From: Alphaproteobacteria bacterium | GTDB lineage: Bacteria > Pseudomonadota > Alphaproteobacteria > Micavibrionales > Micavibrionaceae | DNA: 64,000 nt | Assembly: GCA_020442385.1 (NCBI GenBank) | Contig: JAGRKE010000014.1 | Location: forward strand, 62,001-126,000 | Reading direction: 5' to 3' | Shown: positions 36,645-46,405 of the stretch, piece after piece | Layout: each line of letters opens with the position of its first letter | Position numbering within the stretch: position 1 is the stretch's first letter | Notes under the pieces: model-generated | What the model was told of the DNA's origin: nothing | Seen by the model: the letters and a program-made list of their open reading frames with translations, nothing else | Database searches by the model: none | Position numbers and translations under genes: made by a program

Positions 36645-38582
36645 ATGCGCAAACTCGCTCTTTTATTATTGATACTAATCGCCGGACTTCTCAGCGCCGG
36701 TGGATACGCCGTCTTTGTGCATATTCCGCATATTGCGCAAGAAAAAGCGCAACAGGGATTGCGCGATGTCGGTTTACTCAGTGCCCCGCCCGCGCCCTCA
36801 GACGTGCGTTTTGATAGAATTGTTTTTGAAAATATCGCTCTCGGGGAGGATGGCTTTAGCACCCTTCAAGCTCTCGAGATTCACTACAACCCGCTGCAAC
36901 TCCTTGCCTTTGGACGCCTTGAATCCGCTACCGTGCGCGGACTGAACCTGACCGGAGAGCTTTCAAGTAACATGCAGCTCAGCATCGCTGGATGGGACGA
37001 TGAGGCTTTGGGCGCCTTGCAACGCAGCTTTCAAGTCAGCAAACTCGCCGTTTTAGACTCCAGATTATCACTTTTAACTCCGCAATTTGGCGGCGTGAAT
37101 GCGCGCGTCGACATCGAATTTTTCCGCCGCAAAAACGCCATCGAGTTTCAGGGACGCTTAAGCAGTGAGCAAAAAACGCTCGATTTCACCGCGGCGCTCT
37201 CAGGCAGTATTAACCGCCAAGGGCTGTTGCAAAGCGTGATCACGCTCGAACAGGCGCGCTTTGAAACCGAGACGCTCAAGGCCACGCGCATGGCTGGACA
37301 AATCAATCTTGCAAAACCGCCCAGCCAGCCGCCTTCCTTTGTTTCCAGCTTCGAAGCGGGCGGGCTGAATATAAATGGCTTTGGCTGGAAAAATGCGACC
37401 GGCAGCTTCGAGGGCACACCGCGCGCCTATAAAATATTTTTGGATGCCAAGTCGGTCGGCGTTGAGGAGGCTGAGCTGAGCCTCAACAGCGAGCAAACAC
37501 CCGAAGGCACACGCACGCTCTCAGGCCGTTTGCATGCAGATACTCTCAAAACCCTGTTTGATTATTTGCAAAGTCAGAACGCTCTGCCCACTGATTCCAA
37601 TATATCGACTACGTTTGCAAATATTCCAGATATCAGCGTTGAATTTTTAGCTGATCCGGTGCAAGAGGCAGGCAAAAATATTCTGAACTACAGCCTTACA
37701 AATGACAAAAAAGATATTGATATTAATGGAAAAATTGAGATTGCAGATAGCCAGATTTTAAATGCATCTTTTAGCAGTGAACCGCTCTTCCTCAACAGCC
37801 TGAACTCCGAATTTCTCAAGGACGGCAGCGTCACATTCGCCGGATCGATCGAGCAAACAGATAAGAGCTTTACAAACCGCCTCAAGGCCACGATCAAGGA
37901 TGCAGTCTATGCACCCGACACGCTCGCCCTTAAAAACATGTCCGGCGATGTGGTGCTGGATGATTTCTTCGCGCTCAGCACCACAAAACCGCAAGCGCTA
38001 CGCTGCAAATTACCACTGCGCACAGATCATCAATGCACACTTAATCTGAAAGTCACGAACGGTGCGTTGGATTTTTCATCCCTGAACGTATCGTTGTTTG
38101 ACGGGCGCATGAGCGCGCAAAACATCAACCCCTTGCGCGATAATGATCAGTGGGTGTTCTCTCTCAAGGACATAAATCTTTGGAGCTTACTTCCCGCTCT
38201 CGGATTTAAAAATGCCACAGGTACAGGCGCGCTGGACGGTCACTTCACAATTGTTAAAAAGGACGGCCGCTTGATACTAGAGCAAGGCTTAATCACCAAC
38301 AGCCGCAAAGGCGTATTCCGCTATTTATACGATAAGGCTCCAGCCTTTTTTGAAGGTGATGAGTTGGAGCTAGAGACCATCCGCATCGCACTTCAAAACT
38401 ACCACTTTAATGACATTGAGATCCGCATGAATGGAGCGCTGGATGAGCCTTTGGAGGTTCATATAACCGGACGTGGCACAAATCCATCACTCTATGGCGC
38501 CAGCGAAATTTCGCTCAACCTCAAAACAAAAGTGGAGGCGCAAAGCCTCCTGCAAAATCTTTTGGAAAAGCCAGCTCCTTAA
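36645..38582 (+). CDS. AsmA-like protein of the YdbH family
   Basis: A 645-residue protein with one N-terminal membrane helix (LALLLLILIAGLLSAGGYAVF) and a long beta-rich periplasmic body. The C-terminal part, ALQNYHFNDIEIRMNGALDE then HITGRGTNPSLYGASEISLN, matches the end of YdbH proteins, which span the periplasm and are implicated in phospholipid movement to the outer membrane. It follows parE closely and overlaps the convergent gene at 38579 by 4 bases. No YnbE/YdbL partners lie next to it. Family call moderate to good. Confidence 0.75.
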   Translation: MRKLALLLLILIAGLLSAGGYAVFVHIPHIAQEKAQQGLRDVGLLSAPPAPSDVRFDRIVFENIALGEDGFSTLQALEIHYNPLQLLAFGRLESATVRGLNLTGELSSNMQLSIAGWDDEALGALQRSFQVSKLAVLDSRLSLLTPQFGGVNARVDIEFFRRKNAIEFQGRLSSEQKTLDFTAALSGSINRQGLLQSVITLEQARFETETLKATRMAGQINLAKPPSQPPSFVSSFEAGGLNINGFGWKNATGSFEGTPRAYKIFLDAKSVGVEEAELSLNSEQTPEGTRTLSGRLHADTLKTLFDYLQSQNALPTDSNISTTFANIPDISVEFLADPVQEAGKNILNYSLTNDKKDIDINGKIEIADSQILNASFSSEPLFLNSLNSEFLKDGSVTFAGSIEQTDKSFTNRLKATIKDAVYAPDTLALKNMSGDVVLDDFFALSTTKPQALRCKLPLRTDHQCTLNLKVTNGALDFSSLNVSLFDGRMSAQNINPLRDNDQWVFSLKDINLWSLLPALGFKNATGTGALDGHFTIVKKDGRLILEQGLITNSRKGVFRYLYDKAPAFFEGDELELETIRIALQNYHFNDIEIRMNGALDEPLEVHITGRGTNPSLYGASEISLNLKTKVEAQSLLQNLLEKPAP

Positions 38583-39304
38583 GGGTAATCACAACTATCG
38601 AAAGTGACCTTAGCGAAAGAACGCGCCGCCTCTTCGACGCTCAGGCGGTATTCACGATCGCCGACAACCACGGAATGGCGGATCGGCATGACGCTGTTTT
38701 TAACAACCTCTTCCGCGCCCTTGGCTTTAAAAGATATCTCCACAGCCTTGGCCGGGTCGTACCACGCTTCGGGGTCGCCCTTTTCGTTTTTGGCTGATGC
38801 GCCACTGCCCTTGATCACAAGGCCTGCTTCAGCAATCTCCACCTTGCTCTCCGATCCCTTATACGCCGGCGTTGAAATCACAAAGCGTCGTGTCTCAGGC
38901 TCGGTACAATTGCGCGGCGGACGGGCTGAACGAATAGCAAACGCCAAACGCTCTGCGTCCATTCCTTCCTCCAACTGCTTGCGGATCAAGGTGACCAGCT
39001 CTTGCATCGGTCCTTCGGGAACTTGTTCTTCCACATCGTCTTGCAATTGCTCATAACGCAGGGTCGCTGTTTGCGCTTCAGTGCGCAGCTCCATCAAAAC
39101 CGCCTCGGTTTCACTCTTTTGCTCTTCGGCCTGACGCAGCTGCTCTTGTAAAACACCGACCTTTTGCGCAGAAGCCTGCCCGCCGATCCAATACCCGATT
39201 AGGCCGGTCACAAATAATATACCCATGGCCACAGCAAAATTCAGCAAGCAGCTCATAGACCGCTTACGGTAACGTGAATGGGGATCGTAGGACGAAAAGC
39301 TCAT
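38579..39304 (-). CDS. Membrane-anchored coiled-coil protein, unknown function
   Basis: A 241-residue protein: a short basic cytoplasmic stretch, one membrane helix (residues 20-44, LLNFAVAMGILFVTGLIGYW), a coiled coil of about 45 residues rich in Gln and Glu (VGVLQEQLRQAEEQKSETE), then a soluble domain of 140 residues with two cysteines (RNCTEPET and FDSCDYP) that could pair in the periplasm. No known family recognised. It is 14 bases downstream of the SLC13 transporter and may be co-transcribed. Confidence 0.75.
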   Translation of the reverse strand: MSFSSYDPHSRYRKRSMSCLLNFAVAMGILFVTGLIGYWIGGQASAQKVGVLQEQLRQAEEQKSETEAVLMELRTEAQTATLRYEQLQDDVEEQVPEGPMQELVTLIRKQLEEGMDAERLAFAIRSARPPRNCTEPETRRFVISTPAYKGSESKVEIAEAGLVIKGSGASAKNEKGDPEAWYDPAKAVEISFKAKGAEEVVKNSVMPIRHSVVVGDREYRLSVEEAARSFAKVTFDSCDYP

Positions 39305-39318
39305 CGTTCACTTAAAAC

Positions 39319-41208
39319 TTATAAACCGAAATAATATTTAGCGATCAGAATATAAGCCAGCCACAAAATCAGAACAAGGGGAACACCTGTTTTTATGAAA
39401 TCCATGAAACGATAGTGTCCCGGCCCCATCACCAACAAGTTGGTTTGATACCCAATGGGCGAGGCAAAAGAACAGTTTGCAGCAAAGACAACCGTGACGG
39501 CGAAGATAAAGGGCAATTCATAGGCAAGCCCCGCCGGAGCCTCAATACTGGCAGCAAGACTCATCGCAATGGGTGTAAACAAAATCGCGCACGCATTATT
39601 GGTCAGTATGTTGGTTGTGATCGCGATAATAATGAACAACACCGCCACCATCGTCAGCGGCGTATCGACAAAGGGCAGCCCCAAAATAAGCTCTGCGATA
39701 TAACGTGCACCGCCGGTTACTTGCAACGCTACACCCAGCGCCAGCATCGCCCCAACCAGCAGATAAATTTTACGATCCAGAGCGCGGATTGCCTGACGCA
39801 TATTCAAACAGCCTGTGGCAACCATCGCCACCGCGCCGGTTATTGCAGCCACAGGAATAGATAAGATCCCCATCGCCGCCAGCACAATCACAGACAGGAA
39901 AATACCGCCCGCAATCGGCGCCTTACCCGGTGCTGGTAATTCCTTTTTCGAGCCGGACAGGACGATAAAGTCGGTGTCATCGCGCATCGAATCCACCATG
40001 GAGCGCCGCCCGGCAACCAGCAAAACGTCCCCCGCCTCAAGGCGAATACGTCCCAAACGGCGGCGCACCACGCGCGCGCGGCGCTGAATACCCAGAATAA
40101 TCACACCAAATTGCTTTTCCAGCCCGATATGGCTCAGCGACATATCAACCATGCGCGAAGCGGGTGTAATCATCAGCTCAGCCAGAATACGGGTTTCCGC
40201 AGAGCCGTCATCTGATGTTTCCTGATTTTGCTGCGCCTTGCGGTCGATAATCGCGGACTCTTCTTCCGACAGCAAGAAGCCCGGATAGCTCGACAAAATT
40301 TTAGTCAGAGTTTTGCGCGTGGCAGATACAATCAAAATATCGCCCTGCTCAATCGCGTAGCCTTCAAAGGGCGGCAAAATCAAATGCCCACCGCGCTGGA
40401 TCAGTTTAATATTCAAATTTCCAAGCTGCGGGAACGCGCCTTCAACACATTCCATCCCGATCAATTTACTGTCAGAGGCAATATCCAGCTCGGCCACAAA
40501 TTCTTTTTGTCCGCCCGCCAAATCCCGCGCCATAGAAGAGCGGTCGGGCAAAAGATATGGCGCAATGAAGGCCACATATAAAAATCCGATACCGGCCATC
40601 ATCATACCCGGCACGACAAAATCGAAAAACTCAAGCGGTGCATGTCCAAGTTCTTCCATCGCGCTGGCAACCAGAAGGTTGGTCGAGGACCCAATAAGAG
40701 TCGTCATACCCCCCAAAATCGCCACAAAGCTGAGCGGAATCATCACCCGGCTCTCGGACATACCAACCGAGGCCGCGAGCGCCTGAATCAGCGGAATAAC
40801 AATCACAACCAGCGGCGTGTTATTCAAAAACGCACTGCTGACCATCACAAAAATCAAGATACCCAAAATGGCTGCCCAAACACGCTTATAACCTTTATTA
40901 ATTGCAAAAATGTTGGTTACAATCCGCAGCGCATCCGTATGGATCATCCCCTGCCCCATCACCAGCAGAGCCAAAACCGCAATCAACGAAGGATTTGCAA
41001 AACCGGCCAGCAAACTCGCCGCATTAAGATGATTGTTGCCTTCCGCATCCAACAAGGGAAAAAGCTGCCCCACCAAAAGCAAGACAGTTAATATCCCCAC
41101 ACTGGTAATTTCCAGCGGTACTTCTTCGCGGATAAAGGCAATCACTGACACCCCGGTCAAAGCCAGGACGAACCACATGTGAAAACTGGGATCAAGGATG
41201 ATGTTCAT
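39319..41208 (-). CDS. SLC13/DASS-family anion transporter with two TrkA-C domains
   Basis: A 629-residue inner-membrane carrier of the divalent anion:sodium symporter family. Two hydrophobic blocks of about five to six helices flank a cytosolic region (about residues 220-410) that contains two TrkA-C domains (FVAELDIASDSKLIG and ILAELMITPASRMVD begin them). Helix-hairpin signatures with NNTPLVVIVIPL and TNILTNNACAILFTP, the SNT-type motifs, are seen in each half. The transported anion (sulfate, dicarboxylate or other) cannot be read from the sequence. Confidence 0.9.
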   Translation of the reverse strand: MNIILDPSFHMWFVLALTGVSVIAFIREEVPLEITSVGILTVLLLVGQLFPLLDAEGNNHLNAASLLAGFANPSLIAVLALLVMGQGMIHTDALRIVTNIFAINKGYKRVWAAILGILIFVMVSSAFLNNTPLVVIVIPLIQALAASVGMSESRVMIPLSFVAILGGMTTLIGSSTNLLVASAMEELGHAPLEFFDFVVPGMMMAGIGFLYVAFIAPYLLPDRSSMARDLAGGQKEFVAELDIASDSKLIGMECVEGAFPQLGNLNIKLIQRGGHLILPPFEGYAIEQGDILIVSATRKTLTKILSSYPGFLLSEEESAIIDRKAQQNQETSDDGSAETRILAELMITPASRMVDMSLSHIGLEKQFGVIILGIQRRARVVRRRLGRIRLEAGDVLLVAGRRSMVDSMRDDTDFIVLSGSKKELPAPGKAPIAGGIFLSVIVLAAMGILSIPVAAITGAVAMVATGCLNMRQAIRALDRKIYLLVGAMLALGVALQVTGGARYIAELILGLPFVDTPLTMVAVLFIIIAITTNILTNNACAILFTPIAMSLAASIEAPAGLAYELPFIFAVTVVFAANCSFASPIGYQTNLLVMGPGHYRFMDFIKTGVPLVLILWLAYILIAKYYFGL

Positions 41209-41264
41209 ATAAATCAGGGTTCCTGTCAGGTCGTTAAGCCATCGGCATCAAAAGGTTATAATGA

Positions 41265-43727
41265 TTATTCAGATGCGCGGGCTTTACGCAAGTCCGACTC
41301 GACAAATTCGCCTAAATTTTTCAATCCGATACGGAAAAACACTTCCGTTGAGCTGTCTCCCGATGCATCATCGGTCAAGTTTCTTTGCGCAGTCAGGGCA
41401 AATGAAACACACTGCCCTAGATAATCAAACCCTAAAGACGCTCGGCGCAACCCCGGATTTTGGCCCAAATCCTGATGCGCCCCTACCCTTACGCGCCAGT
41501 CCTCCGAAACGTAATACGCCGCCGAGGCTTGAAGCTGTTCGCGACTCTCCGCAATCTCCGTACCGCCCAAGGCATTTGCATACAGATAACGATTTGAAAG
41601 CTGCAGCCGTTCCAGATTGAGGAAGGAATCAATCTCATGACGCTGCGGGGAGTAATTATCACTGGACAACTGAAAGCGGTAATCGAGGGTAAATTTGTTT
41701 CTATACGCCCCTGAAACTTGCCCCACGATATCCGAGCTTTGCTCGGTTAAGCCTGATCCAGCCGGGAACGGATTATCATCCTTTTCCAGACGATAACTTT
41801 GTCCGATAAAGATATCGCCGCGGCTGCCGTCATACCCATACAGCCCCGTGCGCACACCGTAGGTGGCTTTTGACTGATCCTCAATACGGTCATAGCCTGG
41901 AAATCTGTTGGCTTCGAACAAGTTAAGCGCATCGACCTGCACGTCGCGGCTATCCTCATTGGGAATATCGTTGTTTACATCAATATTGGGAGAGACGGTC
42001 AGCGCGACAAGCGGCTCAATGCTGGCCTGCATCGTGTCAAATTGACGCACCAGCGGATAACTGCTTTGCACATGCAAATCCGGCCAAAGCCGTGTTTCTG
42101 AGGTGCTGTCATCTTGCCCAGAGCCTGTGAACGCTACATTCCGGTCACGTACGTTATAGAGGTCGCCGCGAATATTCGCATTCACATTCGTCAGCAAGCC
42201 GTAATCGGACACAAGGCGCCTGCGCCAACCACCATCAATGCTAAAGCGGTTCAAATCCTGCTCGTTACCCTCGCGGCGTAGACCCAGGAAAGACGTATCT
42301 AAACTCCAGTTCCCGCCAATGACCGGCACAGCGCCGGGCTCCCCTCTGAAACTCGCGATCACCTCAGGAAGCAATTCCGGCTGGTCTTCCTGCAACTCGC
42401 GGATACGGATATCTTGGAACGCCACTAGACGACCCACGGCATAATTGCGCCCTGAAAAACGCTCGGCATAAACCTGGCTCTCCAAAACATCGCGGCCGCT
42501 GAATTTAAAATCATCAAAGTCGAAGCGGCGCACATACTGATCGTCACTCGCCCATTCTCCATCAAAGCCGGCACGCCATTTATCATTCACATTCCAAAGT
42601 GCGTTCGAAATCACATGGCCGCGCAGCTCTTCGGGATGAACTTGGCGATTGCCGTTCAGATCGCGCGTAATACGCTCTGCGTAGGTAATCCCGCCCTGCA
42701 GATATAACTGTGCATCCTGCCAGCGCTGGCGGTAATCGACCCAGCCAATCGGCGCTTGCTCGGTCGCCGCGATCAGGCCAAAGGTCGCATCCTTATCCGG
42801 CGCAATATTCCAGTAATAGGAATTGCCGAGAAACCCGCCCACATCGCTGCGAAAGCCCGCCGTTGGCCCCAAAAGACCAGACTTGCGCTTGATTGTACCA
42901 TCGGGATGCGAGAAATACGGCGTATATAGAACCGGCACGCCGTATACCTCAAAACGGGCGTTGCGGTATGAAATGCGTCGCTCTTCCTCATCATGAATAA
43001 CATCAGAAGCTTTGATCTGCCAGAATGGTTCTTCTCCATCACACGCCTCACACGGGGTGTAAGACGCGGTCTCCATAATCGTTGTATCGCCGTTCTCGCG
43101 CACACCGTGCTTGGCTGTAAAGCGCGCACCATCAGACATATAGCTCTTCAATCCCTCAACAAACCCGTTCTTGAGCCTGTCGTTAAATTCCACTTCATCG
43201 GAATAATGAATATCGCCGTTTATCTCGTTCAAAACCACATGGCCGCTGGCCTTGGCCGTATCGGTCTTCAGATCATATTGCACCTGATCGGCGCGCAAGA
43301 TACGCCCATCCTGCACCATCATCACATTGCCTGAGGCCGTAATCACCTGTGTCTGGTCGTTATATTGCAAGTCATCGGCCGTTAAATCGACCGGACCATC
43401 GGAAGAGTCCGCCTGATTTGGTGATGCCCGATCAGCGCGCGCAGGGCCATCATCATAGGAGGAGAGCGTCGGCCGCCAAGCCGCTTCAGGTTCTGGCGCT
43501 GGCTGCGCCTGTGCAATCACTTCAACCGGCGGCGAGTTGGTCGGCGTTGTAAGCGGCGCATAGGGAGCGCTGCTAACCTGCGGTGTTTCAACAATTGTCT
43601 CTTCAGGCGCAGGCGCGGCAGCAGGCTCATCATAGCCCGTAAGCATCTGAGCATGCACGGGCCCTGCCATCATCAAGACAGCAAAGCCGCAAACACTGTA
43701 GTAATATCTGAATCTTCGGGCGGTCAT
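41265..43727 (-). CDS. lptD: LPS-assembly protein LptD
   Basis: Outer-membrane beta-barrel that inserts lipopolysaccharide into the outer leaflet. The 820-residue product has a signal peptide ending VHA around residue 26, a Pro/Ala-rich linker, an N-terminal OstA jellyroll domain (VDLTADDLQYNDQTQVITASGNV), the conserved YGVPVLYTPYFSHPD that starts the barrel region, and strand-like C-terminal sequence. In many relatives lptD is followed by surA, pdxA and rsmA; here it stands alone upstream of the SLC13 gene, 56 bases away. Confidence 0.96.
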   Translation of the reverse strand: MTARRFRYYYSVCGFAVLMMAGPVHAQMLTGYDEPAAAPAPEETIVETPQVSSAPYAPLTTPTNSPPVEVIAQAQPAPEPEAAWRPTLSSYDDGPARADRASPNQADSSDGPVDLTADDLQYNDQTQVITASGNVMMVQDGRILRADQVQYDLKTDTAKASGHVVLNEINGDIHYSDEVEFNDRLKNGFVEGLKSYMSDGARFTAKHGVRENGDTTIMETASYTPCEACDGEEPFWQIKASDVIHDEEERRISYRNARFEVYGVPVLYTPYFSHPDGTIKRKSGLLGPTAGFRSDVGGFLGNSYYWNIAPDKDATFGLIAATEQAPIGWVDYRQRWQDAQLYLQGGITYAERITRDLNGNRQVHPEELRGHVISNALWNVNDKWRAGFDGEWASDDQYVRRFDFDDFKFSGRDVLESQVYAERFSGRNYAVGRLVAFQDIRIRELQEDQPELLPEVIASFRGEPGAVPVIGGNWSLDTSFLGLRREGNEQDLNRFSIDGGWRRRLVSDYGLLTNVNANIRGDLYNVRDRNVAFTGSGQDDSTSETRLWPDLHVQSSYPLVRQFDTMQASIEPLVALTVSPNIDVNNDIPNEDSRDVQVDALNLFEANRFPGYDRIEDQSKATYGVRTGLYGYDGSRGDIFIGQSYRLEKDDNPFPAGSGLTEQSSDIVGQVSGAYRNKFTLDYRFQLSSDNYSPQRHEIDSFLNLERLQLSNRYLYANALGGTEIAESREQLQASAAYYVSEDWRVRVGAHQDLGQNPGLRRASLGFDYLGQCVSFALTAQRNLTDDASGDSSTEVFFRIGLKNLGEFVESDLRKARASE

Positions 43728-43809
43728 ATCCCTAGGGTATCGGAGAAGGTAAAAAGGAACTCAATCCTTGAAATTTTGCCAGTGTGAAGGCGTAAGAGCA
43801 AGGAAGCTC

Positions 43810-45204
43810 TTAGCCACTTTTGAAGAAATCAGGCACATCATCGCCAAAACCAACGCCTGATCCTTCATGAGAATCCACATCAAACTCTTTGTTTTTATTT
43901 GGTTTTTCGCGTCTATTGTCGGCCTGTGTTACCGGGCTGCGCTTTTCAGATTTCGGATTTTTATCTGATTGTTTTTCTCGTGGACCGTTTTGTTTTTTCC
44001 CGTCGCGCCCCTTATGGTCACGTTTTTTGTCATGTTTTTCATTGCGCTTTTGATCGCCTGTACTTGATGGTTTCTTTTGTTTTACGCCCTCAATTTCCGG
44101 CTCTTCAATATCCATCTTGATCAGCTTTTTAATCGCGCTGACAAATTTTTCATCCATGCCCGGAACGGCCAGCATCCATGTCCGGCCTTCATTCCCTGCG
44201 CGGCCTGTGCGGCCAATCCGGTGCACGTAATCATCGGCGTTAAAAGGCACATCATAGTTGAAAACGTGAGACACCTCATCCACATCAATCCCGCGCCCAG
44301 CCACATCCGAACACACAAGCAAGCTCACCTTGCCCTCCTTGAAGTCCTCCAGCGTGTTCATACGCGCGGCCTGTACCATGTCGCCATGCATTTCTGCCGC
44401 CGCATAGTTGTGGTTCTTCAGCCATTTTGTTAGCGCACCAATATCGCGTTTGCGGTTACAAAAAACAAAAGCGTTCTTCACATCTTCCTGCTGGATAATA
44501 GCGTCCAGAACCTCGTTTTTATTGCGCTTATCCGTCCAAACAAGGAATTGCTTTACATTTTTTGATGTCGAAGATTTCGCCGCCACCGCAACTTCACGCG
44601 GGTTACTGAGAAATTTCTTGGTCAGCTTGCTAATCTCATCAGGCATAGTCGCGGAAAACAGCAAGGTTTGGCGCATCGGCGAAAGCAGGCCGACAATTTT
44701 CTCAATATCGGGGATAAACCCCATATCCAGCATACGATCAGCCTCATCGATCACCAGAATTTTGATGTCGTTGAGCAAGATTCGCCCGCGCTCGAATAAA
44801 TCCAACAAGCGCCCCGGCGTGGCGATCAGAACATCAACACCGCGATCAAGCTTCTTAATCTGCTCGTCCATCGAAACGCCGCCAACAAGCAACGCCTTCT
44901 CTAGCTTGCAGTATTTACCGTAGGTATCGAAGTTTTCGGCAATCTGCGCCGCAAGTTCTCGCGTAGGCGAAAGAATGAGTGAGCGCGGCATACGCGCCTT
45001 TGCGCGGCCGCCCTCCAGAATTTCAATCATCGGCATGGTAAAGGCCGCCGTTTTGCCCGTTCCCGTCTGGGCGAGCCCAACCACATCCCGCGCCATTAAA
45101 ATATGGGGGATGGCTTGTTCCTGAATGGGTGTGGGGCTGTCATATCCGCAATCACTGATTGCTTTTAAAAGCTTGTCGCTTAAACCTAAATCTTCAAATT
45201 TCAT
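43810..45204 (-). CDS. DEAD-box RNA helicase, RhlE-like
   Basis: ATP-dependent RNA helicase. In order: Q motif (PTPIQEQAIP), motif I AQTGTGKTA, PTRELAAQI, TPGRLLD, motif II VIDEADRMLDMG, SAT, then the second RecA domain with RGIDVDEVSHVFNYDVP and HRIGRTGRAG. The C-terminal 85 residues form a low-complexity tail rich in Lys, Arg and Asp that usually binds RNA. RhlE is the best subfamily guess. A small TAAGAGC/GCTCTTA hairpin overlaps the stop. Confidence 0.95.
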   Translation of the reverse strand: MKFEDLGLSDKLLKAISDCGYDSPTPIQEQAIPHILMARDVVGLAQTGTGKTAAFTMPMIEILEGGRAKARMPRSLILSPTRELAAQIAENFDTYGKYCKLEKALLVGGVSMDEQIKKLDRGVDVLIATPGRLLDLFERGRILLNDIKILVIDEADRMLDMGFIPDIEKIVGLLSPMRQTLLFSATMPDEISKLTKKFLSNPREVAVAAKSSTSKNVKQFLVWTDKRNKNEVLDAIIQQEDVKNAFVFCNRKRDIGALTKWLKNHNYAAAEMHGDMVQAARMNTLEDFKEGKVSLLVCSDVAGRGIDVDEVSHVFNYDVPFNADDYVHRIGRTGRAGNEGRTWMLAVPGMDEKFVSAIKKLIKMDIEEPEIEGVKQKKPSSTGDQKRNEKHDKKRDHKGRDGKKQNGPREKQSDKNPKSEKRSPVTQADNRREKPNKNKEFDVDSHEGSGVGFGDDVPDFFKSG

Positions 45205-45268
45205 ATTTTTTTATCTACGATCCGTTTCGGCCTAAGTAGGTATTATAAAAAACGACAGAAAGCAAGGG

Positions 45269-45706
45269 TTAGTGATGGTGTGTCTGTTCAGAGACGATAG
45301 GAGCATCCGCCGGGGCGAAAATATGCATCCCGCGGTGGAACACGCCGTAAACGGTGATATTGACAAAAAACAGGATCGTGGCCGCCTTCATAATGATTTT
45401 TGCGCGGTCCTTTTTCGGCTCGCACGGGCCGTGGCCGCAGCCATGGTCATGGCAATCAACCTTTTTACTGTACCAGAACAACACCCAGCCCAGCATCAGC
45501 ACCATGCCGGAGGCCGCAATCATCGGCACTTCCCAGTGATGCAGAAAATTATGAACTTCCACCAGCCAGCCCGGCATCGCCGAAATCATGCCCAGCCCGG
45601 CAAACAGGCTCAAGACGCTAAACAAAGTCGGCAAAACACAGCAGAAAACGTGGCTCGCTTCTGTTGCCAAAATTGCTGTGACTATGCCTTTTTGTAGTTT
45701 TTGCAT
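45269..45706 (-). CDS. Putative metal-linked membrane protein with His/Cys-rich loop
   Basis: A 145-residue protein with about four hydrophobic segments. The N-terminal segment includes FCCVLP, a hydrophilic loop in the middle carries the metal-ligand-rich CHDHGCGHGPCEPKK, and the C terminus ends in EQTHHH. I do not recognise a family. It is divergent from the Zur-type regulator, and a Zur-like operator (45733-45745) lies 27 bases ahead of its start. A role in zinc uptake or handling is inferred from that arrangement only. Confidence 0.75.
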   Translation of the reverse strand: MQKLQKGIVTAILATEASHVFCCVLPTLFSVLSLFAGLGMISAMPGWLVEVHNFLHHWEVPMIAASGMVLMLGWVLFWYSKKVDCHDHGCGHGPCEPKKDRAKIIMKAATILFFVNITVYGVFHRGMHIFAPADAPIVSEQTHHH

Positions 45707-45732
45707 CTTTGGATAATTTAATTTATATTGCT

Positions 45733-45745
45733 GTTACATAATAAC
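45733..45745. promoter_or_regulatory. Zur-like operator between zur and the membrane gene
   Basis: GTTACATAATAAC, with half-sites GTTA and TAAC spaced as in the perfect palindrome at 46422. It sits 13 bases before the zur start and 27 bases before the divergent gene, so one bound repressor could block both promoters. Confidence 0.65.
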
Positions 45746-45758
45746 AATCATACGTGAT

Positions 45759-46187
45759 ATGCAAGCAAAAACAAAAGAGACCATCGCCGCCATTGAGCGT
45801 AAACTCACCGCAAAGGGGGAGCGCTTCACTGCGCCCCGGCGTCAGGTTATGGCAACTTTGCTGGATTATGACGGCACGCCAAAGGCTTACGATATTGTTG
45901 AGGCGATGGGTGATGTGAAACCGATGACCGTCTATCGCGCGCTGGATTTTCTGGTTGCACAAGGGTTGGCGCACCGCATAGAGAGTTTGAACGCCTACGC
46001 GCCGTGCGTGGAATCACATTGCGCACACAAGGACTCCCAATATCTGATTTGTGAAAAATGCGAAAAGGTGGAAGAGCTGCACAATCACGCGATTGATGAT
46101 TTTATCGCCAAACAACTCCTAAAAGATGGCTTTAAAATTGAGGCAAAAGTTATTGAAATACATGGGCTTTGCTCTGACTGCACTTAG
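45759..46187 (+). CDS. zur: Zinc uptake regulator of the Fur family
   Basis: A 142-residue Fur-superfamily repressor. It has the N-terminal winged helix with RFTAPRRQVM and PMTVYRALDFLVAQGLAHRIESLNAY, which resembles Zur more than Fur. The metal-binding half has His/Cys ligands in CAHKDSQYLICEKCEKVEEL and HGLCSDC, giving the two CxxC pairs of the structural zinc site. An operator just ahead of the gene suggests autoregulation. It overlaps the convergent small gene by 4 bases. Fur or Mur is a less likely alternative. Confidence 0.88.
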   Translation: MQAKTKETIAAIERKLTAKGERFTAPRRQVMATLLDYDGTPKAYDIVEAMGDVKPMTVYRALDFLVAQGLAHRIESLNAYAPCVESHCAHKDSQYLICEKCEKVEELHNHAIDDFIAKQLLKDGFKIEAKVIEIHGLCSDCT

Positions 46188-46387
46188 TGAATATGCGGCT
46201 CTATACCCGCCGCCACAGCGCCCGTAGGATCTGCCGCCGCACCATTAAACAATCCCGAAAGCTGATCTCCGATACCATGCGCCCAAGTTTCCAGACCCGT
46301 TGGCACCATGATAATGTGTGCCGCGACACAAAACGCCACACCCAGCAAAATGCCCTTAAATGAAAAATCATGCCCTTCAACCGCCAT
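46184..46387 (-). CDS. Small single-helix membrane protein behind tandem Zur boxes
   Basis: A 67-residue protein with one strong membrane segment (GILLGVAFCVAAHIIMV) and a short C-terminal tail ending EPHIH, a possible metal ligand set. GAGG lies 9 bases ahead of the ATG. Two Zur-like sites stand directly upstream, so it should be zinc-repressed. No family recognised; CbtB-like small metal-transport subunits were considered but the sequence does not match well. Convergent with zur, overlapping by 4 bases. Confidence 0.7.
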   Translation of the reverse strand: MAVEGHDFSFKGILLGVAFCVAAHIIMVPTGLETWAHGIGDQLSGLFNGAAADPTGAVAAGIEPHIH

Positions 46388-46405
46388 TACTCAACACCTC
46401 AAAAT

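Noticed and set aside
46184-46387. CbtB cobalt-transport subunit
   Set aside because: One helix and a His-containing tail fit loosely, but the sequence order and the Zur context do not support it.
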